Positions 22,611 to 30,027 of a stretch of 39,743 bases of DNA are shown here, in pieces; the stretch's first letter is position 1, and every line of letters starts with the position of its first letter. A program made the position numbers and the translations under genes. A model generated the notes under the pieces. It was not told the origin of the DNA and ran no database searches. It worked only from the letters and a program-made list of their open reading frames with translations. The stretch comes from CAUVKI01 sp963552605 (GTDB lineage: Bacteria; Bacillota; Clostridia; Tissierellales; Peptoniphilaceae), in the NCBI GenBank assembly GCA_963552605.1, contig CAUVKI010000014.1, positions 1-39,743 of the forward strand, read 5' to 3'.

Positions 22611-24879
22611 TGTTCTTCTCCTCCTTTTGCTCTCTTGTCAAATACGCATATAAGTATATGGCGGTGATTGCCTGATGACGTTCTTTTTCATTCAGCAACC
22701 ATCGGTACATTTTCTCGGAAAATTCCCTATACGCCTCTTGTTCCTCTTTCGGTCTGTTTTTATCCGGTTCCAAACGAGCCAACAAGTAGATGAACCGCGC
22801 GATATTAATCTTCTCTCCCAAATTTTCCATATAACCCAACAAGTGATACAAAAAGGATTTGCCGCGGTTTTCGCTAAATTCAAAGAAACGATAAATCACA
22901 CCGAATTTTTCTTTAAGCACTTCCTTATCAAACTCTTCCCAACTATAACGATGATTAAAATCAAAGATTGTAATCGCATCTTTTTCGGGTTTTCTCTTCG
23001 AATAACTCTCCAGTGCTTCAACCTCTTTCGCAATGACATTCACAGGATAGCTGTCAGAATACAATCCGATTCCGCCGGATAAACTCAAGTTTCCGCAGCT
23101 AAACCTCCGAAATTCCTCTTGAATATCCATTGCCGCTTCAATGAGATCATCCCAGCTTCCAACGAGAAAAAGATCATCCCCTCCCGAATAGACAATTGAC
23201 ACCGCACGAGAAGAATTCCCCTTCGCTCCGAATACATTATAATGCCCTTTTTGCAATATAGCATTGATATAGAACTTAAAGAAAAGTGAGAGTTGTCCGG
23301 ATAATGTCGCCGTCCGAGAAAGGTTCACCCGATCTCCAAAACCGTATACGAAAGTAGTGCCTAAATTATCCACATCCGCCCGCAATACCGCAATTCGTTT
23401 GATTCCCTCGGATTTCTCGGCAAATTCTTCAAAACTCATCAAATGATATTGCTGTTCTTCCGACTTCGGATGATAGTCACCAATCCAAATCGGGATCCCC
23501 GCATCTTCCTGAAAAGCCGCCTTATTCTTTGCATATATCCGAAGAGGCGAAGAAGTTCTTTCCATGCTCTTCAACTCTCTCGGTTCTACGGCAATCAGTC
23601 GCTTGTCAAAAGGCAACGGAAGACCCTTGACAGAATTTTCCGACACGATAAAGTGAGAAGCCTCTAAAATATTTTTTGAAAAATCATGGATTGCCGCACA
23701 CACCGGGCATCGATTTTCATCGTCCAAATTACTCGTTCTTCGACAGACTACGCATTCACGATCACCTCTATCGGACGAACGGTTCAAGCTAAGAATATCT
23801 TCTGCGGTATATCGCCCAGATTTTTTTTCGGCAACGGATTTTGCAATATTCATAAAGACTTCACGATAACTCTCCCCCGTATCGTTTCGAAGATCATTCG
23901 CACTGCACGGAGAAGATCCCGTTGCCATATAGAGGGCTATGTCATATTTTTCTAAGAAAAAGCGATGCACCGCTTCTTCACAGTGATTCAAAACGGTTTT
24001 AATTTCCTCGGTGTTCGGAAGCAGAAAATAACAATGTCCACCACCGGAATATAGGAGATTTACCCGTGAAAGATCCATAGCGTCCAAAAACTCATCGATG
24101 ATATGCTCCATTAAAATTTCCAGATAGAAACTTCGAGCTCGCAGAGCCTTTAACGCTCCCTTACTGTGTACGGTATAAATGAACTTTTGAATACCGGAAA
24201 TATCCATAGAGTAAAGCAAAAACAGTTTCCGAGCATAAATATCGGATATCTTTTCTGCCCACTCTTTTCTCTCCTCCGACTTCTCCGACTCCAAATATCG
24301 AAGCATACAAACACTCACTGCACAAGCCGTTCTAGAATGGTCATAGAGAGAAATATCCGACTCTTCTTTCGAATGTGGCACAAAAGTAAAGACTTTCCTC
24401 ATCACATGGAGGAGTCGCTTCGTCAAAATCTCCCCTTTCAGGTTGTTTTCCAACACATTTCGGATTTCTTTCAGTGCTTTTGTGTAATATGAAGGACCAT
24501 CTTCCGATTGAAACGATTCGGGATAGTGAATTTTTCCGTCGGATTCCAAAAAACTTCTTCGGTATGCAAGATTTCCCTCTTTTCCATTCAAAAAGTTGAA
24601 AACGCTGTACAACGGCTGCGAAAGATCCATTTCCAAAGCATGAGGCAACTTGCCGGAAGCGATAAAATCCGCCAGAAATGAAATATAGGAGACATCTTCC
24701 ACTGTCAATTTCCTGTTCTCAAAGGATTGCTCGGAAAGGCTTTCCCAATCCTCGGAAACATCTGTTCCTTGGAAAAAAGAAGTCCATTCATAGGACATTT
24801 CCTCCCCCATAGAATCCACAATTTTCCGAATTTCTCTTAGCAAACTTAGAAGAACGACTCGAATTTCTTGTTTGTTCAA
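22603..24879 (-). CDS. cas10: Cas10/Csm1 with intact cyclase motif and degenerate HD motif
   Basis: Encodes 758 residues from a TTG start (AGGAGG eight bases upstream) that overlaps the cas6 stop. The first cyclase-like Palm domain begins near LLYSMDISGIQKFIYTV. A zinc finger has Cys at 376, 379, 391 and 394. The second Palm domain carries GGDD at residues 566-569 (YSGGDDLFLVG), the site that makes cyclic oligoadenylate. The N-terminal HD domain is odd. Where active Csm1 has HDIGK, this protein has LREIRK at residues 14-19, so the catalytic His-Asp pair is Arg-Glu. A later YDHSRTA segment is kept. DNase activity is therefore probably lost. The role in complex assembly and signalling should remain. 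Confidence 0.94.
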   Translation of the reverse strand: MNKQEIRVVLLSLLREIRKIVDSMGEEMSYEWTSFFQGTDVSEDWESLSEQSFENRKLTVEDVSYISFLADFIASGKLPHALEMDLSQPLYSVFNFLNGKEGNLAYRRSFLESDGKIHYPESFQSEDGPSYYTKALKEIRNVLENNLKGEILTKRLLHVMRKVFTFVPHSKEESDISLYDHSRTACAVSVCMLRYLESEKSEERKEWAEKISDIYARKLFLLYSMDISGIQKFIYTVHSKGALKALRARSFYLEILMEHIIDEFLDAMDLSRVNLLYSGGGHCYFLLPNTEEIKTVLNHCEEAVHRFFLEKYDIALYMATGSSPCSANDLRNDTGESYREVFMNIAKSVAEKKSGRYTAEDILSLNRSSDRGDRECVVCRRTSNLDDENRCPVCAAIHDFSKNILEASHFIVSENSVKGLPLPFDKRLIAVEPRELKSMERTSSPLRIYAKNKAAFQEDAGIPIWIGDYHPKSEEQQYHLMSFEEFAEKSEGIKRIAVLRADVDNLGTTFVYGFGDRVNLSRTATLSGQLSLFFKFYINAILQKGHYNVFGAKGNSSRAVSIVYSGGDDLFLVGSWDDLIEAAMDIQEEFRRFSCGNLSLSGGIGLYSDSYPVNVIAKEVEALESYSKRKPEKDAITIFDFNHRYSWEEFDKEVLKEKFGVIYRFFEFSENRGKSFLYHLLGYMENLGEKINIARFIYLLARLEPDKNRPKEEQEAYREFSEKMYRWLLNEKERHQAITAIYLYAYLTREQKEEKNNE

Positions 24880-25622
24880 AGCTTTTTTCCTCCTTTATGT
24901 AGCCGAATTCCCCCCATACCCATTGAGGTTTTAATTCCGATGCCGCTATATGTGCCGAACTCAAATAGAATATTTGCCAGATTGATCAACGGTTTCGGAG
25001 CGGAAAGCGACAGGCGAAGTTCCCCCACAAAGCCCGGAATGTTGATTCCTTCCAGCGGAAACGGGACGCTCTTTAAGCGATAACCTTTAATGTGTGTGTG
25101 CTCTGTCAGATGAAAAAGAGTATCCTCATCTTTAAAGGCAAAATCTTCATCAGTTTCCTCATACTTATTCAAAAGACTTTGATAAATACATCGAATATCC
25201 GGCAAAAAGAGATATTTTCCCCTCTGTTTAAACGCCGTCGGCGTACAAAACTCCACCGTAATCTGAGAAGATAAGCACTCTTTATAGAAGTCTTTTAACA
25301 AGGTTTTCCTTCCTTGAGATTCCAACATATGTTCTTCCACTTCAATATGAATGCCGTTATGCCTAAGATCGAAGCTATCCAGCCTATCTAATCGATTGAA
25401 AATTATCCGATCATAGGCATCTTTCGTCAAAGTCATCAAATTAAGATAGACCTCCTCCTCTTCAAACGACAAATACATCGAATAAGGATTTACCGAAGAA
25501 CAATGGAGCTTATGGACATACTCCGTATCGAGCATTTCCAAAACGGCTCCATGAAAAAGAGAACTCATCTCACGAGTGATTCGAGATTTTGATTTCAATT
25601 TCAACCGAAGTTTTGCAAGCAC
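24876..25622 (-). CDS. cas6: Cas6, CRISPR pre-crRNA endoribonuclease
   Basis: Encodes 248 residues from a GTG start with GGAGGAGGGAG upstream. The pattern of two ferredoxin-like halves fits Cas6: the N-terminal LRLKLKSKSRITREMSSLFHGAVLEML includes a His (near residue 24) that is a candidate catalytic residue. The C-terminal PGFVGELRLSL and FGTYSGIGIKTSMGMGGI form the glycine-rich loop that grips the repeat. Cas6 cuts both array transcripts within the repeat to leave the 5' tag. It is the first gene of the cas operon and starts 58 bases after the last repeat of array 2, so array 2 and the operon may share transcription. Confidence 0.9.
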   Translation of the reverse strand: MLAKLRLKLKSKSRITREMSSLFHGAVLEMLDTEYVHKLHCSSVNPYSMYLSFEEEEVYLNLMTLTKDAYDRIIFNRLDRLDSFDLRHNGIHIEVEEHMLESQGRKTLLKDFYKECLSSQITVEFCTPTAFKQRGKYLFLPDIRCIYQSLLNKYEETDEDFAFKDEDTLFHLTEHTHIKGYRLKSVPFPLEGINIPGFVGELRLSLSAPKPLINLANILFEFGTYSGIGIKTSMGMGGIRLHKGGKKL

Positions 25623-25636
25623 ATTCTCCCTCCTCC

Positions 25637-25680
25637 AGATCTAATGTCAATATAGGCTATTGTTTTGTGCTTAGCCGAAT
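25637..25680 (-). repeat. Conserved trailer of CRISPR array 2
   Basis: Nearly identical to the trailer of array 1 over about 44 bases, differing at two to three positions (TTTTGTGCTTAG here, TTTTATGATTAG there). It ends where the cas6 ribosome site begins. Confidence 0.8.
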
Positions 25681-25996
25681 TTCCGTCCCCTTTCGGGGAG
25701 TTCTTAATTATTAGACTGTATTAGAAAAAATAGTCTAAGTTATGAAAAGTTAATTTATTCCGTCCCCTTTCGGGGAGTTCTTAATAAGCCGATCCAGGAG
25801 ATAAGGCTGGCTATCAAGACCGAAAAAATTTCTTCCGTCCCCTTTCGGGGAGTTCTTAATCTGTGTTGTTGGCAGTATTTGCCGGAGGTATATTGTTGCT
25901 TCCGTCCCCTTTCGGGGGGTTTTTAATCATTTTTGACGAAGTACACGCTTACACAAGCTATGAAAAAATTCCGTCCCCTTTCGGGGGGTTTTTAAT
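25681..25996 (-). CRISPR. CRISPR array 2: five 28-bp repeats, four spacers
   Basis: Repeats start at 25681, 25758, 25833, 25900 and 25969. Spacers are 49, 47, 39 and 41 bases. Two repeat forms occur: the three leader-distal repeats read GGGGAG-TTCTTAAT, and the two leader-proximal ones read GGGGGG-TTTTTAAT; array 1 has a third form, GGGGAG-TTTTTAAT. All keep the CCCC-TTTC-GGGG stem. The leader lies on the right, so transcription is on the minus strand toward cas6. Confidence 0.97.
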
Positions 25997-26060
25997 GACT
26001 GTATTTCTGCGATTTTCCCTACCTACAAATCGATTATAACATTTTTTTCTATACTTTCAA
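25997..26060 (-). promoter_or_regulatory. Leader and promoter of CRISPR array 2
   Basis: On the minus strand TTGAAA (26060-26055) and TATAAT (26038-26033) are 16 bases apart, with TGT before the -10 (extended -10). The stretch next to the first repeat matches the array 1 leader (GTATTTCTGCGATTTTC). This is the strongest CRISPR promoter here and may also serve the cas operon. Confidence 0.8.
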
Positions 26061-26085
26061 GGCAAATATGGAGCGGTAGCATAAC

Positions 26086-26142
26086 AAACGCGCGAAAAAT
26101 AATACCAACCAAATTCCTATGTCAAATCAAAAAAACATTCTA
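26086..26142 (-). repeat. Dispersed promoter-linked repeat, copy B
   Basis: Same element as at 16995 and 38398, in the same orientation. It ends exactly 25 bases before the -35 box of the array 2 leader promoter. On the minus strand this copy contains TTGACATAGG and TTGGTATTAT, so it could hold its own promoter. Nothing recognisable lies between it and 26212. Confidence 0.85.
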
Positions 26143-26212
26143 AATTGAAATAGAAAACAAATATTTTTTTAATTTATATTGCATAGAGCAATATTTTACG
26201 GATCCGAGCACA

Positions 26213-26320
26213 ATGGCGGTTTATGGAACTGATGGAGTTATAAATCATTTTTGTGCCATTACGGAAAAAAAGCTTCAGGAATATCTTTCTGAAGAAGACA
26301 TCTCAAGGATATCGGAGTGA
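26213..26320 (+). pseudogene. Short open frame, probable gene remnant
   Basis: Thirty-five codons from ATG 26213 (MAVYGTDGVINHFCAITEKK, then LQEYLSEEDISRISE). The frame stays open upstream of the ATG to about 26190 without a ribosome site, so it may be the C-terminal piece of a lost gene. It sits between the CRISPR module and the Bce transporter. I do not recognise it. Confidence 0.3.
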
Positions 26321-26364
26321 AAAATTTTCCTCAACTATGTTATCTCGGAAGATGACTAAAAAAT

Positions 26365-26396
26365 AAAAAGACAGCTCGCTCAAGCTGTCTTTTTTT
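26365..26396. terminator. Terminator after the BceAB-type operon
   Basis: AAAAAGACAGCT and AGCTGTCTTTTT form a 12-bp stem with a six-base loop. It works on the minus strand for the transporter operon and could also work on the plus strand. Confidence 0.9.
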
Positions 26397-26422
26397 GTAT
26401 GGAATTACAATCAATCATATAA

Positions 26423-28381
26423 TTAAACTCTTTCACCGTTTACAATCCGATAATAAACCGCTTTAGTTCTCATATAGACCAGAATATAAATCACGGAAAA
26501 AGCCAAAACGCACACTATATTTGCTTCCAAAAATCCGTTTTCATTCCCAAGCTTAAACATAGATAAGATGAGCTTGGTGATGGGGAAAGCAAATATCAGA
26601 TGTATTATCGACATTCCAAGAGGCAGGAAGAACATCAGCCTCATCTGCGTTCTAATTGAACTTTTGATATCATCGTCGGTCATTCCCACTTTTTTCATAA
26701 TGGAAATTTTAGCCCTGTCTTCATAACCCTCCGAAAGTTGTTTATAATAGATTATAATTACAGTCATCATCAGAAAGAGTGAGCTTAAAAAAACTCCCAA
26801 GAAGAAGAAAGAACCGAAGAAACTGTAATATGATGCCCTCGTATCATCTTTGGACGATGCATGGAATATAGAAAATTTGTCTTTGAATGATGACACTGCA
26901 AAATCGGTTATGTCATTCACAAAAGTTGCTCTGTCGTCCTCGCTCACCCCTGAGTCGAAATCAAAGGCTTGGTTCCATAAAAACATAATGTTTTCATTGA
27001 GTGAGGAAAAATCTTCATCATTCAAAATTATCGTTATATATTTATTTCCGGACATTTTGAATAAGTTTTTTTCAGGATATTCTTTGAGAATTTTTTCGAT
27101 ATTGAAAGAATGTCCCCCAAATCTAAAGTTTTCACCGAATTCTCTATCCTCTGACGAATAGATGAAACACGATTCGGACTTTAGGTCAATATCCATTTCG
27201 GCAAGTTTTTTATATTCCGAAAGCGGAATGAAAAATAAGCAGTCACCAAAACCCGCATCAGTTTCAAAAACACCCTGTTCATATTTTCCGTAGACGGATT
27301 TTGCATAGTAGCTGAAAGAATTTTTGACAGTGATATTTCTTTTTTCCAAAAACTCATCTGTCAAACGGCTCATTTCTTCAGAAAATCTTTCGGCACCTGA
27401 AGTTATATTTATATCTCTCGGGCAGAATTCCATAAGCATAGCCTCTCTGTTGAAAAAAAGACCTGATACGGAAGAAACGGTCACAAGCACCATGGTTGAA
27501 AGAATACATATTGAGGCAAGACCTGCACCGTGCCGTTTTACTCGGTATAATAGCTGCGATACGGAAACAAAATTTTTTGTTCGGTAATAATATTTTTTGT
27601 TTTGTTTCAACTTTTTTCCTATGAATACCGAAGTCGAGATAAACAAAATATATGTTGAAACTATTACTATTAACACTGCTATGAAAAAATTAAAAATCGC
27701 CTGATAGGCATTTTCCGTTATAAGTGCAATGGTATATCCCACTGCAAGCAATACCGCTCCCACAGCTGCAAGAAAAGCATTTGATTCGGGTGGTTTCTCT
27801 CCTCTTTCTTCACTCCTCAAAAGTACTACCGGCTTGGTTTTCCACACCGACCATAAAGCTTTGAAAAAAACAATTGCGGTAATTATAAAATAGCTTTTTA
27901 AGACATTTAAAATCACCCCAATGGAGATATAAATCCCCTTTACAGGATCATTCCCCGTAATCTTAGCCAAAATAACCTCAAAAACCTTGGATAAAAGCAT
28001 TCCTATTACCATTGCAGCCGCAACCGTAATCAAAAAAGAAATAAGAGTTTCAATCAAAAGCACTAAGGCAATCTTTTTTCTGTCCAACCCGAGCACTTGA
28101 TATAATCCAAACTCTTTTTGCCGCCTGCGGATAAGAAAGGAATGAGTGTAAATAAAGAATAAGGCGGAAAAGAATATAATAACGAAATATCCCATTCCCA
28201 TAACCATAATTATGTCATCCGCACCTTTTTTCAAGCTTAAAATACCTGCACTGCAGCTTAACATTCCCAAAACCGTCGCTGCAGTCATCATCACTGTGCA
28301 GGCTATGTAATACGGCAAATAAAGCTTGCGATTTTTTTCAATTCCGCTCCAGGCAAGCTTTAAGAAAAATCCCTTTTTCAT
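26423..28381 (-). CDS. BceB-type ABC transporter permease (FtsX-like)
   Basis: Encodes 652 residues with about ten membrane spans: the first near residues 20-42, an FtsX-like group to about 310, and a large external domain of roughly 200 residues (about 320-520). A second FtsX group follows (SFFFLGVFLSSLFLMMTVIIIY). This layout is that of BceB/VraG permeases, which detect and remove cell-wall-active peptides such as bacitracin or lantibiotics from their lipid targets. The motif RRRQKEFGLYQVLGLDRKKIA before the third span is typical. The start overlaps the ATPase stop by four bases. No BceRS-like two-component system is in the window. The actual peptide is unknown. Confidence 0.9.
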   Translation of the reverse strand: MKKGFFLKLAWSGIEKNRKLYLPYYIACTVMMTAATVLGMLSCSAGILSLKKGADDIIMVMGMGYFVIIFFSALFFIYTHSFLIRRRQKEFGLYQVLGLDRKKIALVLLIETLISFLITVAAAMVIGMLLSKVFEVILAKITGNDPVKGIYISIGVILNVLKSYFIITAIVFFKALWSVWKTKPVVLLRSEERGEKPPESNAFLAAVGAVLLAVGYTIALITENAYQAIFNFFIAVLIVIVSTYILFISTSVFIGKKLKQNKKYYYRTKNFVSVSQLLYRVKRHGAGLASICILSTMVLVTVSSVSGLFFNREAMLMEFCPRDINITSGAERFSEEMSRLTDEFLEKRNITVKNSFSYYAKSVYGKYEQGVFETDAGFGDCLFFIPLSEYKKLAEMDIDLKSESCFIYSSEDREFGENFRFGGHSFNIEKILKEYPEKNLFKMSGNKYITIILNDEDFSSLNENIMFLWNQAFDFDSGVSEDDRATFVNDITDFAVSSFKDKFSIFHASSKDDTRASYYSFFGSFFFLGVFLSSLFLMMTVIIIYYKQLSEGYEDRAKISIMKKVGMTDDDIKSSIRTQMRLMFFLPLGMSIIHLIFAFPITKLILSMFKLGNENGFLEANIVCVLAFSVIYILVYMRTKAVYYRIVNGERV

Positions 28382-29133
28382 ATCGAAGAACCCTTTGAAA
28401 GTCTTGAAAGCTCATCGGAGATTGATTGGTAAAATTCCTGATGATTTTTATTCTCACGATATAGCTGATGTATGACCACTCCGTCTTTTATAAAAAGCAC
28501 TCTCCCTGCTTTGCTTGCCGCATTTATGCTGTGGGTTACGAGCAGAATCGTCTGACCGGATTTATGAATTTCCGTAAACAGCATAAGCAGTTCGTCGGAA
28601 GATTTAGAGTCCAATGCCCCCGTGGGTTCGTCCGCAAGGAGAATCTTCGGGTCGTTAATCAAAGCTCTTGCAACTGCGGCTCTTTGTTTCTGACCTCCGG
28701 AAATTTCATAGGGATATTTTTCGAGCAATTCAAAGATACCCAAGCTCTTTGAAATTGAATTGACCTTTTTATCCATTTCTTCCAAGTCCTTTTTTAGAAG
28801 CACAAGCGGAAGCAAAATATTATCTCTTACGGAAAAATTATCCAATAGATTAAACTCCTGAAATACAAATCCCAGATTATCCCGTCTAAATTCCGCCGCT
28901 TGCGACTCTTTTACCGCAGAAAAATCCATTCCGTCCAAAATAATCTTTCCGCTTGTAGGTTTGTCTATGGCTGCAAGAAGATTGAGCAAAGTGGTTTTTC
29001 CCGAACCGCTCTCACCCATTATCGCAACCATTTCACCTCTCTCTACGGAAAAATTCACATCCCGAAGCGCCTCCACTTCATTTCCTCCAAATACGCTCCT
29101 ATAAATTTTTTTTATATTGGAGACCTCAAGCAT
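28378..29133 (-). CDS. BceA-type ABC transporter ATP-binding protein
   Basis: Encodes 251 residues with all ABC motifs: Walker A GESGSGKTT near residue 37, Q-loop FVFQEFNLLDNFSV, signature ISGGQKQRAAVARAL, Walker B ILLADEPTGALD, and the switch His in LVTHS. It belongs to the MacB/LolD-like subgroup that partners FtsX-like permeases. It energises the downstream permease. GGGAGGT precedes the ATG, with an extended -10 (TGATATACT) about 30 bases upstream at 29161-29166. Confidence in class is high; the substrate is not known. Confidence 0.95.
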   Translation of the reverse strand: MLEVSNIKKIYRSVFGGNEVEALRDVNFSVERGEMVAIMGESGSGKTTLLNLLAAIDKPTSGKIILDGMDFSAVKESQAAEFRRDNLGFVFQEFNLLDNFSVRDNILLPLVLLKKDLEEMDKKVNSISKSLGIFELLEKYPYEISGGQKQRAAVARALINDPKILLADEPTGALDSKSSDELLMLFTEIHKSGQTILLVTHSINAASKAGRVLFIKDGVVIHQLYRENKNHQEFYQSISDELSRLSKGSSI

Positions 29134-29160
29134 AAAGCCACCTCCCTTTAAATTTCTAAT

Positions 29161-29201
29161 AGTATATCAAATCCTTTCTCCTTTGACTTGGAATAATTCC
29201 A
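29161..29201 (-). promoter_or_regulatory. Extended -10 promoter of the Bce operon with an upstream palindrome
   Basis: On the minus strand TGATATACT gives an extended -10 at 29166-29161. A 13-base palindrome, TGGAATAATTCCA (29189-29201), lies where the -35 would be; no good -35 is present. This suggests activator-dependent transcription. Confidence 0.4.
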
Positions 29202-29261
29202 TAAATTTCTTTGAAAACTTTTTGAAATTATTCTTTGGTCTGTTCTCTTTCTCGGTATAAA

Positions 29262-29295
29262 AAAAAAGCTTTCAGATTTGAAAGCCTTTTTTATG
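29262..29295. terminator. Terminator between the cob operon tail and the Bce operon
   Basis: GCTTTCA-GATT-TGAAAGC with A and T runs on both sides (one unpaired C at the 3' arm). It can stop transcription coming from the nicotinamidase-like gene on the minus strand. Confidence 0.75.
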
Positions 29296-29310
29296 AAAAC
29301 TCGGTTGTGT

Positions 29311-29457
29311 TTATTCTTTGGGTATTACATTGTCAACATTGAAAAATTGTGGAACGCTTGAGAAAATATATCCCGAAATTTTCGATGAATTATATACAAC
29401 CAAATCTTTTGAATAAGAAATTGGAAGATCTATTACATTCTTGATCGTATGACAAGC
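29311..29457 (-). pseudogene. C-terminal fragment of an unknown protein
   Basis: Forty-eight sense codons are open on the minus strand between two stops, ending IFSSVPQFFNVDNVIPKE. There is no start codon or ribosome site, and codon use looks coding (few rare codons). It probably is the tail of a gene whose front was lost, just after the cob operon. No family recognised. Confidence 0.35.
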
Positions 29458-29468
29458 TCAGCGTGGAA

Positions 29469-29987
29469 TTATTCTATCGTTATTTGACATACACGCATAG
29501 CTTCCAGTGCGTTTTTATGAGAAGCCCTGCTCACTCCGGCACAACAACTTTCATCGACTATTACCTCCGCTTCCGGCAAAAAAGCTTTTGTGATGATTGC
29601 ATTCGAGATTACGCATATGTCGGTGCATAGACCGACAAATGTTATGCTTTTAATTTTTTCTTCCTCATCTAAACTTTTAAGAAAAGCACCGAGTTCAGCC
29701 GAACCGAAAGATTTTTTATCAATCGGCTTCGTTTTTCTAAGCTCGTCGATTTCCTTTCTTATCTCCCAACCATCAGTTCCGATTATGCAGTGCTTTATGG
29801 GGAGTTTTCTTCCCTCTTGGGTATTGAGATAGTTTTCATCGTGACTGTCTCTTGTGAAAAACACCTTGCCGTCAAAGTTCATTATTTTTTCTCTTACCCT
29901 CGGCACTATCTCCAAAGCTTCTTGTGTTCCAAGCACCCCGTCTATAAAATCGTTTTGCATATCTATTACCAATAAAATATCCTGCAT
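29469..29987 (-). CDS. Isochorismatase-family cysteine hydrolase, nicotinamidase-like
   Basis: Encodes 172 residues. The catalytic triad pattern is present: Asp9 in VIDMQNDF, Lys in KPIDKKSFGS, and Cys in VGLCTDICV. A metal/ligand segment, DSHDENYLNTQEGRKLPIKH, then GTDGWEI, resembles nicotinamidases, which convert nicotinamide to nicotinate. AGGAGG-like GGGAGGA precedes the ATG. It is the last gene of the cobalamin operon, 29 bases after the phosphohexomutase. Nicotinate is the precursor of nicotinate mononucleotide, the substrate of CobT in the same operon, which makes the nicotinamidase reading attractive; other isochorismatase-family substrates remain possible. Confidence 0.82.
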   Translation of the reverse strand: MQDILLVIDMQNDFIDGVLGTQEALEIVPRVREKIMNFDGKVFFTRDSHDENYLNTQEGRKLPIKHCIIGTDGWEIRKEIDELRKTKPIDKKSFGSAELGAFLKSLDEEEKIKSITFVGLCTDICVISNAIITKAFLPEAEVIVDESCCAGVSRASHKNALEAMRVCQITIE

Positions 29988-30002
29988 ACTTCCTCCCGAT
30001 TT

Positions 30003-30027
30003 TTGAGGGCTGACAACTAGCCCTCAA
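30003..30027 (-). other. Hairpin over the phosphohexomutase stop codon
   Basis: TTGAGGGCT and AGCCCTCAA form a perfect 9-bp stem with a seven-base loop that contains the stop codon region. No T run follows on either strand, so it is more likely an mRNA stabiliser or a partial attenuator than a terminator. Confidence 0.5.

Noticed and set aside
16903..26422. Insertion sequence or transposase responsible for moving the CRISPR module
   Set aside because: No transposase, integrase or terminal inverted repeats were seen; only the dispersed direct repeats flank it.
30003..30027. Rho-independent terminator after the phosphohexomutase gene
   Set aside because: The hairpin is strong but no T run follows on the minus strand, and the next gene begins within 30 bases.
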